Origin: Megalonaias nervosa
Taxonomy: Eukaryota > Mollusca > Bivalvia > Unionida > Unionidae
Assembly: GCA_016617855.1 (NCBI GenBank)
Contig: JAECUM010004449.1
Span: 1-64,000 of the forward strand
Length of the DNA stretch: 64,000 bases
Direction of reading: 5' to 3'
Shown here piece by piece: positions 38,636 to 49,290 of this stretch (positions within the stretch are counted from its first letter, which is position 1; every line of letters starts with the position of its first letter). Under the pieces are notes generated by a model, which was not told where the DNA came from, did not search any database, and saw only the letters and a program-made list of their open reading frames with translations. A program made the position numbers and the translations under genes.

Positions 38636-38805
38636 TCTATTCCTTTCAGAAAACACAGGAACTTGAATCTAACAACACATCCTTGAAAAATCAAATACGA
38701 GAGCTAAGGAAAGAAAAGGAAATTCTTCAGAGTCGACTTACGGCACACCTGTCTGTTTGTCCTTACGTCACTGGCCCCTATATACAGGCAAGTTTCCCAT
38801 CGTGA
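36802..38805 (+). CDS. ATF3/JDP2/Fos-group bZIP transcription factor, three coding exons
   Basis: Joined exons 36802-37104, 37889-37996 and 38650-38805 predict 188 residues (human ATF3 is 181). All junctions are phase 0 with GT-AG borders. Residues 57-97 carry [14 protein letters not shown] and end KAEV, resembling the ATF3 segment before its bZIP. The basic region is residues 112-125 (RRR then NRMAARRFR). Heptad leucines L135, L142, L149, L156 and L163, then H170, form a full zipper. VCP follows where ATF3 has PTC. Such factors dimerise and bind AP-1/CRE sites in the nucleus as stress-response regulators. The usual Cys/Ser before the last basic-region Arg is Phe124. The start is set by an in-frame TGA at 36796, just upstream in the same exon. 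ATF3 versus JDP2 or a lineage-specific paralogue is unresolved. Confidence 0.88.
37561..37837. mobile_element. Probable MITE inside the first coding intron of the bZIP gene
   Basis: Short inverted ends (gccgacattagg at 37563-37574; cctgatgtcggc at 37824-37835) and GC-rich inner inverted blocks (cgatttgga near 37585 against tccaaatcg near 37791) suggest a fold-back MITE of about 275 bp. No convincing target duplication is seen, and it lies in non-coding intron sequence. Confidence 0.5.
37889..37996 (+). CDS. bZIP gene, second coding exon, 108 bp (basic region)
   Basis: attatcag|ttgaca to caaaag|gtaagc, exactly 36 codons, phase 0 at both ends. It encodes the lead-in [10 protein letters not shown], the basic region, and the first zipper leucine. 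A 108-bp phase-0 exon at this position is, as I recall, conserved in vertebrate FOS and ATF3, which supports the family call. Confidence 0.88.
38501..38629. repeat. (ATT)n and long (TA)n in the last bZIP intron
   Basis: ATT/AGT triplets (about 38,503-38,548) and about 78 bp of TA (38,551-38,629) end only 20 bp before the acceptor at 38649, next to the polypyrimidine tract tctattcctttcag. Confidence 0.95.
38650..38805 (+). CDS. bZIP gene, third coding exon (zipper and C-terminus)
   Basis: Acceptor tcctttcag at 38649; 51 codons then TGA at 38803-38805. It encodes zipper leucines 2-5 and a short tail [20 protein letters not shown] perfect GC-type donor, atacag|gcaagt, occurs at 38788 in phase 0 and might extend the protein into an unseen exon. 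Confidence 0.8.
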   Translation, partial: KTQELESNNTSLKNQIRELRKEKEILQSRLTAHLSVCPYVTGPYIQASFPS

Positions 38806-38986
38806 CGTTTGTAGAAGCAGATTTACAGGTGCTTGCAGATCCTTAGAGAGATAAGGCATTCTGGACCAAGTATTATTTTTCTCATTATATAATTACTCAG
38901 GTTAACTCAATCGGTATCCAGGTCCCATTTAAACGAGCGATCCGACAAAATGTTCTTCTGGATCCGTCACTGAGTTGTAACTATTG

Positions 38987-38992
38987 AATAAA
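38987..38992 (+). terminator. Candidate polyadenylation signal AATAAA
   Basis: The first AATAAA after the bZIP stop codon, 182 bp downstream. Plausible 3'UTR end; no independent support. Confidence 0.35.
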
Positions 38993-39100
38993 AGAAGACA
39001 AAATATGAGGTTCAAACGGTTGCGATCTTTGTATAATGTTACTCTTCTCTTACGTGAGATTAAAACATATATTATGGTGTAATCCTTAACATATTGTTTC

Positions 39101-39207
<107 letters not shown>

Positions 39208-39873
39208 TAATGAACGGAAAGATGTTGTTGTGCTTTATTTAAAAATGTAACACCGATTATGTAGCATGATATTTGTATAGGGTTAAACATGATATGATAT
39301 GAAAGCCCTTACATTTTCTATACGCATGTATATTTTACTAAAACTCTGTAGTAAGATCTACATGGCATACGGGTGACGTTTTTTAATATTTAGTAATGTT
39401 GAATTGAAGCTATTCGTAGCATGATATTTATTTTTGTAAAATTTTTTCTTTAATGAGTTCATACGATTTGCATTTTGTGGAGACTTGTTGACGGAAATTC
39501 GATATAGTAATCAATTTGGAGTTGGTATGTGTTTCCGTCTGTACTTCAGTCAATAGCGCAAGGTTAAGATAGTGCGTCTCGACAAGAACGAATTTTCTTG
39601 TTGATTTGTGTTTTGCGATATACAAAAATCCAATAATTTTCTTTATAGACATTTGCTGTTTCAGTTCTTGTTTTCTCTCAACTTATATAAGACGTGAGAT
39701 CTATGTGGTTTAACTTCTGGTATGTTTTATTTGATGATAAATGCCCTGATGTCAAAAAGCAATGAAATTAATATTTTGTTTTGTTTTATAAATTTTAGTG
39801 TGGGATTGTGCTCAGATATTATAAAGCCATGACAATATTTTTATTTGCACTTTTGACTGCTTGTGATCTTTTT

Positions 39874-39963
39874 GTATGTATGTATGTATGTATGTATGTA
39901 TGTATGTATGTATGTATGTATGTATGTATGTATGTATGTATGTATGTATGTATGTATGTATGT
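39874..39963. repeat. (TATG)n microsatellite
   Basis: About 22 units of TATG, the same motif as the CATA tracts read on the other strand. Confidence 0.95.
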
Positions 39964-41416
39964 TACATGTAATAATTAGATGACTTAACATATTCACAAG
40001 TATTTTCATGGTAAAAATATTATATATAACATGACGTTATGGGTCACTTTCTTATTAGCTTATTTTATATTTCATGACTTGAAATTTAGAAAGATTTCAT
40101 TACCATTGTGAAACATTGGTTCAGTTTTATTTTTTATTTTTTTTTTACATTAAACTCTCAGGAAAATAACTTTCAATTAACTCTTTCATTTGCTGGTGTC
40201 TCTAGTATTCAGGAATTTATGTTGTATTTTCTAGTAATATTTTGTTGTCTGTGCAGTGTGCTGATTGCTTTGAACACATTGTATGGTGTAATTGAACGAG
40301 AGAACAGAGGCTCTAATCTTTCTGCTATTTCAATATAGTTAAACGTATGCTGTGATATGGAAATGTATTTTGAATTTTCTGCTTTTATATAACAGCCTGT
40401 TTAATATGAAATGGATGTCATTATGACCTCTATCGTTTGTAATTATTGTCAATTGTTCAACACACTTGCTTTAATTTGATCAATTTCGTGTTATATTAAG
40501 ATAATGTTTACCTTTTCTCCTAAAGCAGAGGATAAAATATCTTTCAAAGCAAGGTTGAAAGCCACAATCTTGTGTGGCCACGGATGTTCGAAAACACACC
40601 ATATGCATGTCTGTTTGTTTGTTTCATCTGACACTTTTAAGAAGTTAGTTCTTAAATTCAGAGTATATGATCTAGTTGCATGTTTTCTCTAGTCTTGCAA
40701 ACCATTTTACGTTATTGTTGTAATTATATTAAACTTTTTCAAATCTGGGCCAAAATAATTTGTGTCGTTTCTGCAATGTTCTACGTCATTCTAGACTTTC
40801 CATTTTCCGATTGATACTCAAGCAAACAGGTTTTAATTATCCCACGCATCCGAATATCTTGTCTAAAGATCCATAATATTTGTATCAAAGTCATTTGGTA
40901 GGTATTAAATAATCTCATTAGTCTGTATTTCTTCATTTGAAGAGGCGATTTAAATAACCTTTATCTAAACTGCTGTTTACTTTCAATTATTAAAGGCAAC
41001 ATATCAGACACAGTAACATCAGTAATATTTGCAGCGCACACCCCCCCCCCCACTCCCGTCATAATGCGTCTCGTTGAATTGAAACTGGATGAAGGTCATC
41101 AGATCATATTCAGGCCCTGGAATCTCAATAGACAACGTACGTCAAATTTAGTCCTGATCTCATACAGTAATGGAGACACCTTTCTTACACCCAAACATCC
41201 TTTTCTTGGTAATAAGGAAGAAGCCCTTGAAAATTAGGTCAGAGCCCGACTAAATCTTTAAAATCCTATCTGGGAAAACATATCCAATTAGGCCTTGTTG
41301 TATTGAATAGTTCCTTACATATAATTGTTACAGTACGGTGTTACAGAAAGTACATGGGCGGATGGACAGACAGCATGAACCCAATATATGCTAAAGCTCG
41401 CGACTGCTGTTACGCC

Positions 41417-41421
41417 TCTAT

Positions 41422-41476
<55 letters not shown>

Positions 41477-41780
41477 TTTGGATTTTTAACGTAGCTTTAA
41501 CATTGTTTCAATCATATCTCTACGATGTCTGCAGTGTAGCAGTTTATAGTGATGTCTAGCACTGGGGCATCGTGCCGCAGACATGTAGCACGATGCCCCA
41601 CCCAGTCACATTATACTGACACCAGGCCGACCAGTCCTAACACTAACGCCTTAATGCTGAGCGCGTAGCCAGGCAGCTGTTAGTACCATTTTTATAAGTT
41701 TTTGGTATGACTCGGGAGGGGTTCGAACCCGCGGCCTCCCGCTCTAACCACTAGGCCACCGGAGCGGTACGAATCTATGG
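41417..41780 (-). mobile_element. Full-length tRNA-derived SINE with (CA)n tail and 7-bp target duplication
   Basis: Read from 41773 to 41424 on the minus strand. A-box tggcctagtggttagagc and B-box gcgggttcgaaccc sit at tRNA spacing (about 41,768-41,715). A 230-bp body follows and ends in a (CA)n tail (41,424-41,475). Flanks tctatgg at 41417-41423 and 41774-41780 are identical, giving a 7-bp target duplication. The body matches 58989-59277 nearly end to end. It contains a 12-bp hairpin, ggggcatcgtgc with gcacgatgcccc, around 41,562-41,600. The head would drive pol III transcription. The SINE superfamily name cannot be assigned by eye. Confidence 0.85.
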
Positions 41781-41789
41781 TCTTAAGCT

Positions 41790-42660
41790 AAGTAACAGAA
41801 AAACCAAAACTAACAAATTTTGTAAAATTCAACAAATAATTTATTTCCATAGAATGCAAAATGAAAACTTAAAAAGGAAAGAACAGTATTTGGAATTAAA
41901 TCCTAAACAATCATAAACATTCTATCACATGTTCAAAAGTAGTGTGTTCCCAATGAATTCCAGATTTGAATGTGCTGATGTGGCAATAATCTCAACATAA
42001 TCCAGAATGTCCTTCAATGAATTAAATAAAAATAGTGATTTAGTCCAAAATAACAATGAGTATTTTTTAATTTCAATAAATATTTTTTAAAAACTGATTC
42101 CTCTCAAATTATAACGGAACACAACTAAAATTGATTCAACAAAGACTGGTGTTAAGATCATCATCATCAATCCCTTAACCCAAGAGGCCGTTGGGGCACC
42201 ACAGTTGACTTTACAACCAGGTGTTAAGATAGGAATTAAATAATCTTGATTCCTTCAAACCTATAAACAGATTGTCACTCGACTTTTGTAACAACAAAGT
42301 GCACTGCAACTGGATAGTTTAAAATGGGATTTTCCATAAAATTCGTTAACAAAGTCAGGTTTTTTTTACTTAAACTTTAGTAAATAACCTCAAATACACC
42401 ATGGAAACAGTGTTTTTTTCCAAGGGAAAAAACAATGTCCTGAACTCAAATCCAAGTAAATATGTTGCTTATAAACGATCATTATCTTAAAATACAATAT
42501 ACAATTATAGACAAAAATTTGTAGATATGTAATATATTATTTGCAAATGATCATTACAATCTAAACTCATGGACACAATGTAAACGCACAATACGTATAT
42601 ACATAACACTGCAATGGAAAAGAACGTCGATTTCAACATGGCTCATTCTAAATGTAGCTG
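41790..42660. repeat. Unclassified dispersed repeat, copy 1
   Basis: Collinear with 45330-46270. Shared landmarks: aatttatttcc-tagaa near 41,838; taaatcctaa near 41,900; tccagaat near 42,000; atcattacaat near 42,550; and gtcgatt near 42,627. AT-rich and strongly diverged. No coding domain was seen. Confidence 0.45.
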
Positions 42661-42714
42661 CTGTCAGGGAAAATTGTTCCTAATCCTAACTGGAATGACT
42701 TAACTTATTGCCCC

Positions 42715-43331
42715 AGATATGCGGCAGGTTGCAACGGCCCCGGCCCTATTCAGCCTCGGTTTGTGCGCACGGACGTAGATCAATTCTTTAACCCCCCTCT
42801 CAAACCAGGTTTGTTCTCGATCACTAAGTTTTTTTTACCGAGTTCCAAGTTACAGTGTAGCCAGGGCAAACATTGTGGATGTGCCTTGATACTTCAGACG
42901 AGCTTGAACTTGGTCTTCTATGTTCATTAAAATCTACTTTTCAATGTCCATTCCGTTTCCCCAAAATAGTGGTGATGGCACTGACTTTCACTCTGTCCGT
43001 CATACTGATTGTGATAGATAGGTCCACCAATATCTCACTTATCCGACTTATCCTTTGGGTGAACTAGCATCTTTCTTTGAGTTAGGTACGGTTTAAACAC
43101 ACGTTAATTGTGTCGTTGAAAATCGTGCTTCAGGCATTCGGAAGTTCCTTTTACATATGGTAGGATGATGCTACCTTTCGAATATATTCTCCCAGTTAGT
43201 CTACTCTTCCCGATATTGTCATTCGGACAAGCGTTGAGCATGTATAAGACCGCCTTAATCGCCCATTTCGGATCTAGTTCTTGTCTTAAATCTTTTGGGT
43301 CAGATGGAATGACTTTGGTTCTATGATACAA
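42715..43331 (-). pseudogene. Penelope-like retroelement fragment with GIY-YIG endonuclease region
   Basis: Minus strand. 43331-43104 reads a peptide with LPYVKGTSECLKH, the linker that in Penelope-like elements follows the reverse transcriptase. Continuing through frameshifts are KMLVHPKDKSD, GGPIYH-NQYDGQSESQ, HYFGETEWTLKSRF and HRRPSSSSSEVSRHIHN, then ERG-type sequence and CNLPHIWG near 42,717. These match, in order, the GIY-YIG endonuclease domain, where YIGET-RTLK-RF-EHRR is usual; here YIG has become YFG. Multiple frame breaks make it non-functional. The reverse transcriptase is not present. Confidence 0.65.
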
Positions 43332-43339
43332 TGTTCAGA

Positions 43340-44010
43340 CCACCCCAAGTTTCTGATTTAATGTATCGTGCGAGTCAAAATCAAGGTACTGGTTGGTATG
43401 CGTAGGTTTACGATAAACTGTTTGTATATGTGATTGAACAGTTAAAACATTGTCAAATATAAATGATAATAATACATAGTTAAGTTTACACCAAAGTATA
43501 CGGTTCTACCTCTCTTTATTCCCTCTTGAATCAATTTGTGCACCACGTGCGAATGTTGCTGTTATGAGATTAATCACTTACGGAATTTATCTATTGTGTC
43601 ATATCACTACTTTTTGAGCGATCCCGAAAAAGATCGGAATTACGAGCGACTTAATTGACTAAATTAAGGGGTGGTACCTCTTAATTCTTATTTGAATATT
43701 TGAACATCGTTTAAACCTAATATCTTGATTATTTCAAAGACCGGTGTATGTCAGGTAGCTTTTATTTTTTAACAAACCCGCTCCATCCTTCCAAACATTA
43801 GATTTGAAGAATGGTTAAATTTATGATAAGCGGCGGCATTGGGGCTTTAAAGTGCTATATTTTATATACGGGGGGTTGTTTTGGTATGCAAGCATTAAGA
43901 GAAATTTGGGAAGAAAAATCAGGCTGTGTACTGCCCGTTTATAGTAAGACTAGAACGTAGGTTGAGAATCCAGGTCTTGTGACCCCATACAAGTAGACCA
44001 AGATGGAGAC
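43340..44010. other. Non-coding interval, nothing recognised
   Basis: AT-rich sequence between the Penelope-like and gypsy fragments. It may contain remnants of the gypsy LTR/leader near 43,920-44,010, but no boundary is visible. Confidence 0.35.
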
Positions 44011-44014
44011 AGAC

Positions 44015-44660
44015 AAATAACTAGATAGGGAATTTAAGTCGATTTTGAAGGACGAGTTAGGCTACGAAGGGGCCCAGTTAGCTGAATTCTTGGAGCCAAG
44101 TGTTAGAAAACACAAGGAACAACAAGCGGCGGAACGAGAGATAGAAAGAGAAAAACAAGCAACAGAGCGAGAAAAGGAGAAAGAGCTCAATTTAGCCAAA
44201 GGAGATCTCGTGTGTTACGGGTGCAACAAGCCAGGCCATGTTGTTAAGGATTATAGAAAGTACAGTCCGACAACAGTAAATACGGTAACTCCAGATACTG
44301 TTAGGAAGAGAAAAACAGTAGAGTTGACCAACAGAGCAGTAGCTACAGTACTTTTGACAACGGTGCTGTATGATACCATGTGTGGTTATCCGGCCTTGAT
44401 AGATAGTATGTCCAGCCTGGGAATTTATACAAGTGAGACAGTTTGAAGTCCAGTTTGCTAATAGGACTAAAGATTCACTTCTGGTCGTTAACGTTGACCT
44501 AGACTCGCCGTATGTAAAAGGGAGATTTCAATCCACGTGTTTGTCGGGTTTGTCTCACGACGTAATCCTAGGGTGTCGGCATGTTTTGTCACAGTCTAAC
44601 CGTATGACGTGTACACCTGTGCCCGTGGGGTCTGCTGAGACGAGGGCTATGACGTGAAAG
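44015..44660 (+). pseudogene. Ty3/gypsy gag-protease fragment
   Basis: The frame 44045-44446 encodes ELGYEGAQLAEFL, a long charged helix rich in Glu/Arg/Lys, and a retroviral-type zinc knuckle CYGCNKPGHVVKDY, in which the final Cys of C-x2-C-x4-H-x4-C is Tyr. Next comes a protease-like ALIDSMSSLGI (usually DSGS). After a frame change, VDLDSPYVKGRF and DVILG follow, a typical gypsy protease tail. This gag is distinct from the one at 46.7 kb, so it is a second element. The missing knuckle ligand, the changed protease site and the stops make it dead. Confidence 0.65.
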
Positions 44661-45329
44661 TCAGGGTCGAATCCTCTGAGACCTACGACTTTGTGGATAG
44701 ACAGTTTCCTACCTGACCAGTTGCTACTCGATAACGTATGATAGAGGTAATCATAAAATTTGAAAGTATAGTGCACTAACCTTTCTGGAAATCATCAAGA
44801 TCTGAGTAATATCTGTGACAGATTTAAACCAGTAGAAATTTAGAAAGAGTTAAATTCATGTATACGTGACAAACATATGCATGGTATTCATTGATATATT
44901 TATTTGTGAGTTTAATTTGTTTTGTTAGAACGAGTAGGCCTCTAATTTATGATGTTGGATCATACATCCCATCAGCAGATCGATTGTGGGCAGTCTATGC
45001 TGTGTTCCTGAGCTAGATATGCAGCGTACGGTCAACATTGCTAAGGAGGGTATTTGAGTTACATGATTGATAATTTATTTTTCTAAATTACTGCATTGTT
45101 CATGCATTTTGTATGATTGACTGTATTCTTATTAAAATGGAGCAAATACAGATATCAGTCAATCAGTTAAGAAATCAAAAGATCAATGAATCAACGAATC
45201 GATCCAACTTCTTTCACGGCACATTGAAAACTGACAGGCAGTATGCATTACCTGAATCTGTTGACGAAAGTTGCTCACTGTTTACACTGTTACGTGTAGG
45301 CTCGTACAATAATAACAAGAGAAAAGAGT

Positions 45330-46290
45330 GAAGACAACAAGCTTTGTATATTTTAACAAACTAATTTATTTCCCTAGAAAACAATGTAAAAATTGGAAAA
45401 TAGGACTTACGGTTTGTGAATATAATCCAAAATCTAATCCTAAGAATGAAAAATACAAGTCCTATCACTTAATAGTTCTATTAGAATCCAGGTTCGAATC
45501 TCGACGACGTTCCAATATGGAAGGAGATGACGTCAGATGTGGTCCTTGTACAAAATAGCAACAATTCCTCAATTGAATCACAGTTTATGTTTCCGAATAA
45601 TTCCAGAATATATTTCCACTGAATTTCTTTCTCCCAGAATTTATAAAACAGAACACTCGTTTGGTTTTCTAAAGAATAAATTATTAAATTGCAAAAACAA
45701 ATGAACTTCAAAAACAATATGGTTTCAACAAAAAAAAAAAAACCTATCCGGCCTTCGAGGTTTCAGAATAAATCTGACTGATAAGCGCTAGGGAAGAGTA
45801 TTATATCTACCCAAATTATCATCCCGTTCTCGCGAGACAGACTAGGTGGTCTCCTAACACTCGAAACAACGCAATTAGAAAAATGCAATTCGTCACGTAG
45901 AAAGAACCCCATTCTACTATCACTCTGGAATAAATTTAAAAATAGCACATTTTTTTATCTAGACTAGACGAAATGACCTTGGCATTAGCCAGTCGTTTTA
46001 GCGTAGCGCTTGCACTAACGCGGGCCAAGGTCAACTAAAAATATTGCAAATGTAATACGTTTTACTTCTTAGATAAACAGAATTACTGAAAAAGAATTTC
46101 GAATCCCTGCAATAATCATTACAATAAAATTTAATGAAACAAAATTAAAATAAAAAAGAATTTTAAAACTAACACACAAGCAATTTAATTACATACACGT
46201 AACAACACATTTTTGTAAACAAAATGTGTCGTCGATTATATATAACTGAAAATTCAGCAAGCTCATTTACTCGCATTTGCAACACGAGAC
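45330..46290. repeat. Unclassified dispersed repeat, copy 2
   Basis: Diverged direct copy of 41790-42660; see that entry for the shared landmarks. It ends before the (TC)n tract at 46,314. The short inverted pair tgaccttggc/gccaaggtca at 45971-46032 lies inside. Confidence 0.45.
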
Positions 46291-46311
46291 TAGACATCCG
46301 ACCCGTTCCTC

Positions 46312-46313
<2 letters not shown>

Positions 46314-46399
<86 letters not shown>

Positions 46400-46409
46400 C
46401 ACACACACA
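46314..46409. repeat. (TC)n-(CA)n microsatellite
   Basis: About 70 bp of TC then about 25 bp of CA. Confidence 0.95.
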
Positions 46410-46528
46410 ATGATCCTGATCCCTACCCTACAAAAACTGAAAAAACTATGAATAAAAAGCTGTTGTTATGTATACTTAATTTCTTTCGTGTTCTTGATTT
46501 GTGTCCATGACTGAGGATAGAGTTTTAG

Positions 46529-46745
46529 TGCGTACCTGCTTTTTGTCTTGTTTTTAATTTATCAATAGATGTCTGCTTAGAAGATTCGGCAGGGAAATTA
46601 GCCATTAAGATGATCGAGACTTTTCGGAAACTCTTAATGCGACATAGGTTAAATGGTGATGTATATGAGGCTGAGATCAACAGGATTATTCATTCCTATT
46701 TCTGGAATCACTTTTGATTGTTTTAAGATATAATCTGAGAAGAAA
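46529..46745 (+). repeat. Candidate truncated 5' LTR, similar to 49291-49560
   Basis: Both stretches start tgcgtacctgctttt, share gatcgag/gattgag and acatatatgagg-like blocks, and end near agatataat-tgag. If these are LTRs, the 5' copy lost its last 330 bp and the gag leader. Alternatively, a partial gag-leader duplication lies at the 3' end. Confidence 0.45.
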
Positions 46746-46747
46746 AG

Positions 46748-47215
46748 TTTAAGTTACCGAGAAAAAGTAAAGGTAAAGTTGATCAGTACTTTCCTCGCTT
46801 TGAGAAATTTCTGGAAATTTGAAATGGCCAAGAAAACATTGTCCATTGTTATTACAAATTGCATTTATTCTTAAAGCTCTTAAATTCTACGCATTACTGC
46901 AGGTACAACAAAGTGCTGATTATGCGTGTAACCTAGGGATATATCTTGAAGGGTCATGAGTTGGTAACTGTGGCATATCGGCAGAGGTTTAGGAACTGTA
47001 GAAAAGAAATTGAACAAACCTATGTCGAATTTCCATGTAAGAAGAGATCAACTATTTGATAAGTAGTGATCAGCCAAGAAGGTTCATGTATATTTCAGGA
47101 TCCGTGACTGTCGGAGCGGTGAAGTCTTTACCCATTGAGGAAATTGATTTATGACTAGGCAATGGCCTAGCTGGAGATAGGACTCTGGTTAATCCACTTA
47201 TAACTGAGATTGAAA
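46748..47215 (+). pseudogene. Gypsy gag and protease-like region
   Basis: Gag: VDQYFPRFEKFLEI, then QQSADYA and VAYRQRFRNCRKE, followed by QTYVEF; these match Gmr1-type gag (usually VDKYFPHFE and AYRQRFR). From 47095: SGSVTVGAVKSLPIEEIDL, then LGNGLAGDRTLVNP, the usual protease end with LGNDLAGGKV. Several stops and frame changes. The zinc knuckle expected between them is not visible. Confidence 0.6.
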
Positions 47216-47219
47216 TCCA

Positions 47220-48260
47220 TAATTTTATATCCTCTCTGTGCAGTTACTGGAGCTATGGCAAAAAACATTGAGAATGATGTTGATCAGGAAGATTTTCAAT
47301 TAGCTGACGCATTTATTGGTCAGTCTTTTGGTGAGAGCACTTTGGCTCTTCGTATTAATGAATCAAGAGGTCCTCTTTTTGTTCATTCTCTATTCTAATC
47401 AGGGTGACAAAAGACAAGCACTTATTGTCGAACAGAACAAGATCCTGAGATCTTATGTATGTATCAGTGGGATATTAGTGCAACTGAAGCCATACGAGTC
47501 CTATTTTGTTATTTTGTGATAAATGGGGTCCATATGAGAAAACTGAGACCACCCGCTAGGGACGAATGGTCAGTGTGTTATCAAAAACTGTTTCGAAGTT
47601 ATATCGATTGGACATTCTTCGTCCAGCCCATGAAACTCCGTCTGCTGGTCATTTAGTAGTCAGTAAGACTTATCACAAGATCAGTAATCATTATATTGGC
47701 CGAAAATTAAAAGTGGTGTATGTAAATAGATCTTATAACACTTGTCAAATATTAAGTAAACCCAATCAGAAGATACCTAAGTTTTATCTGCAATCTATTA
47801 TTGCATGTGATGAACCATGAAGCAGAATAAAAGTAGACTTTGTTGGTCCCTTACATACGTCCTAGTCTGGCAACCAATACTTGTCGACAGTAAGATTTAC
47901 AGTAGCAATTCTTCTGAGGAATATTAAAACTAAAACCATTTTTTATCGCTTGCAGGTCTATCCGGTCTCATCGAGAATCAAGCCTTGTCTGTAATATTCC
48001 ATCAAGTTATGCATGAATTCGATATCCAGGAATTTAAATATTCTGCCCTTCATGATGTTTAAAGTCAAAGAGAGTTAGAAAAATTTCATCAAACTGTGAC
48101 GAATTCTGCCTATGACGTAGTATGTATGGGCTTAGTAGTATGGTCCTTATACCATTGAAAAGAAAGTAAGTGACTCAGATTATATTATTGACACTCCTGG
48201 GATGAGGAAACAGAAACACTTTTGGAATAGAAATATGTTAAAAAAGTATGTTGATACAGA
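47220..48260 (+). pseudogene. Gypsy integrase (zinc-binding, core start, GPY/F module)
   Basis: YFVINGVHMRKLRPP precedes AHETPSAGHLVVSKTYHKIS (about 47,625-47,685). In the H-H-C-C zinc finger, the Cys pair reads YNTC, so the first Cys is lost. QILSKPNQKIPK follows, then VDFVGPLHTS and SGNQYLSTV, which include the first core Asp. The rest of the DDE core is deleted. The C-terminal GPY/F module appears as GPYTIEKKVSDSDYIIDTPG at 48142-48201 and NMLKKYVDTD after it. Non-functional. Confidence 0.7.
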
Positions 48261-48511
48261 TAGGGTGTTAGTCATGCAATACATTTAGTTGTACATGTCT
48301 CACATAGTCAAAGTGTAAACGATGGAATGCAATCTGGCCGTAGCACTTTTAGTTTAACCAACCTTAGGAACTGAGAATTATTAAAATATCTGGATCAAAC
48401 AGTTTCGCATATACAGCCACAAGAAAAAGGAACTAAAACAGCTATTATGTGAATACGAGCACTTGTTTCCAGACGTTCAAATTCGAAGTTGTTGAAGTTG
48501 TAGATTTTACA

Positions 48512-48865
48512 CCTGTAAAACAGGAACCTTACAGGATGAATCCTCTCAAGCAAGGAATGAATAAAACAAAATCAAAATCTGATGGAGAATTATTTCCTAG
48601 AATCAAGTAATCTTAATTTTACCATATATTCTTGTGCCCAAACCAGATAATATTTTCTGTTTGTGTACCGACTATAGAAACATCAATACTATCACCAGAT
48701 CAGATTCATTTCCAATATCAATAATCGATGCCTGTATTGACAAAATTTGAGATGGAAAACATATCAATAAGTTTGACCTTTTGAAGTGATTCTGGCAAAT
48801 GCCACTAATGGAAAAAGCAATTCTGCTCAAATGTTTCCATAATTGCTACATCCTTCACAAATTTG
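48512..48865 (+). pseudogene. Gypsy reverse transcriptase, N-terminal half
   Basis: PVKQEPYRMNPLKQGM starts the domain, followed through frameshifts by VPKPDN, CTDYRNINTITRSDSFPI-like sequence, DACIDK and FDLL (motif A). Downstream the sequence jumps at about 48,865 to the end of the domain, LLSKKTKF. The YxDD catalytic motif is therefore missing through an internal deletion. Confidence 0.65.
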
Positions 48866-48924
48866 TTGAGTAAGAAAACCAAGTTTCACTGATCTGATAA
48901 GAAGGTCCCTACTTCTGACAATCA

Positions 48925-49290
48925 TTTAAAATGTCTGTTGATGCACGTGATGTAGGGGTTGGTGAAGCATTGATTCAAAAAGGACAAAAACTGTGAGGAT
49001 CATCCAGTGTGTTATTTGTTTGAAACAAAAACAAGCCCCATAAAAAATTATTCTACAGTCGAGAAGGAATGATTGGCTTTGATACTGAGGTGTATATTTG
49101 ATGTGTATACACTTTGATGTGTATATTTTGTCAGCTCTTTCTCCGATTGTTGTAATCAGTGATCACTCCCCCCCCCCCAACAAAATGAAAGCAAGCATCA
49201 GAGATGGTTGATATTTGATGCTGCAGGAATACTGCACTGTCATTAAGTACATCAAGGGAAAATATAACATGATTGCAGATGAACTTTTGA
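48925..49290 (+). pseudogene. Gypsy RNase H remnant
   Basis: MSVDARDVGVGEALIQKGQK (48932 on) matches the RNase H start, where the Asp of VDA is catalytic. YSREGMIGF, FDVYT, and the usual C-terminal end YNMIADELLMR at 49257-49290 follow, broken by stops. Confidence 0.65.

Noticed and set aside
40108..40338. 76-codon membrane-like peptide downstream of the bZIP gene
   Set aside because: Hydrophobicity follows from the T-rich sequence; no homology recognised and it may be 3'UTR.
45971..46032. Inverted pair tgaccttggc / gccaaggtca as a nuclear-receptor site
   Set aside because: A 10-bp inverted pair is expected by chance at this scale and lies in a dispersed repeat with no gene nearby.
46169..46408. 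Arg/Glu and Ser/Leu dipeptide frames
   Set aside because: Translations of a TC microsatellite.
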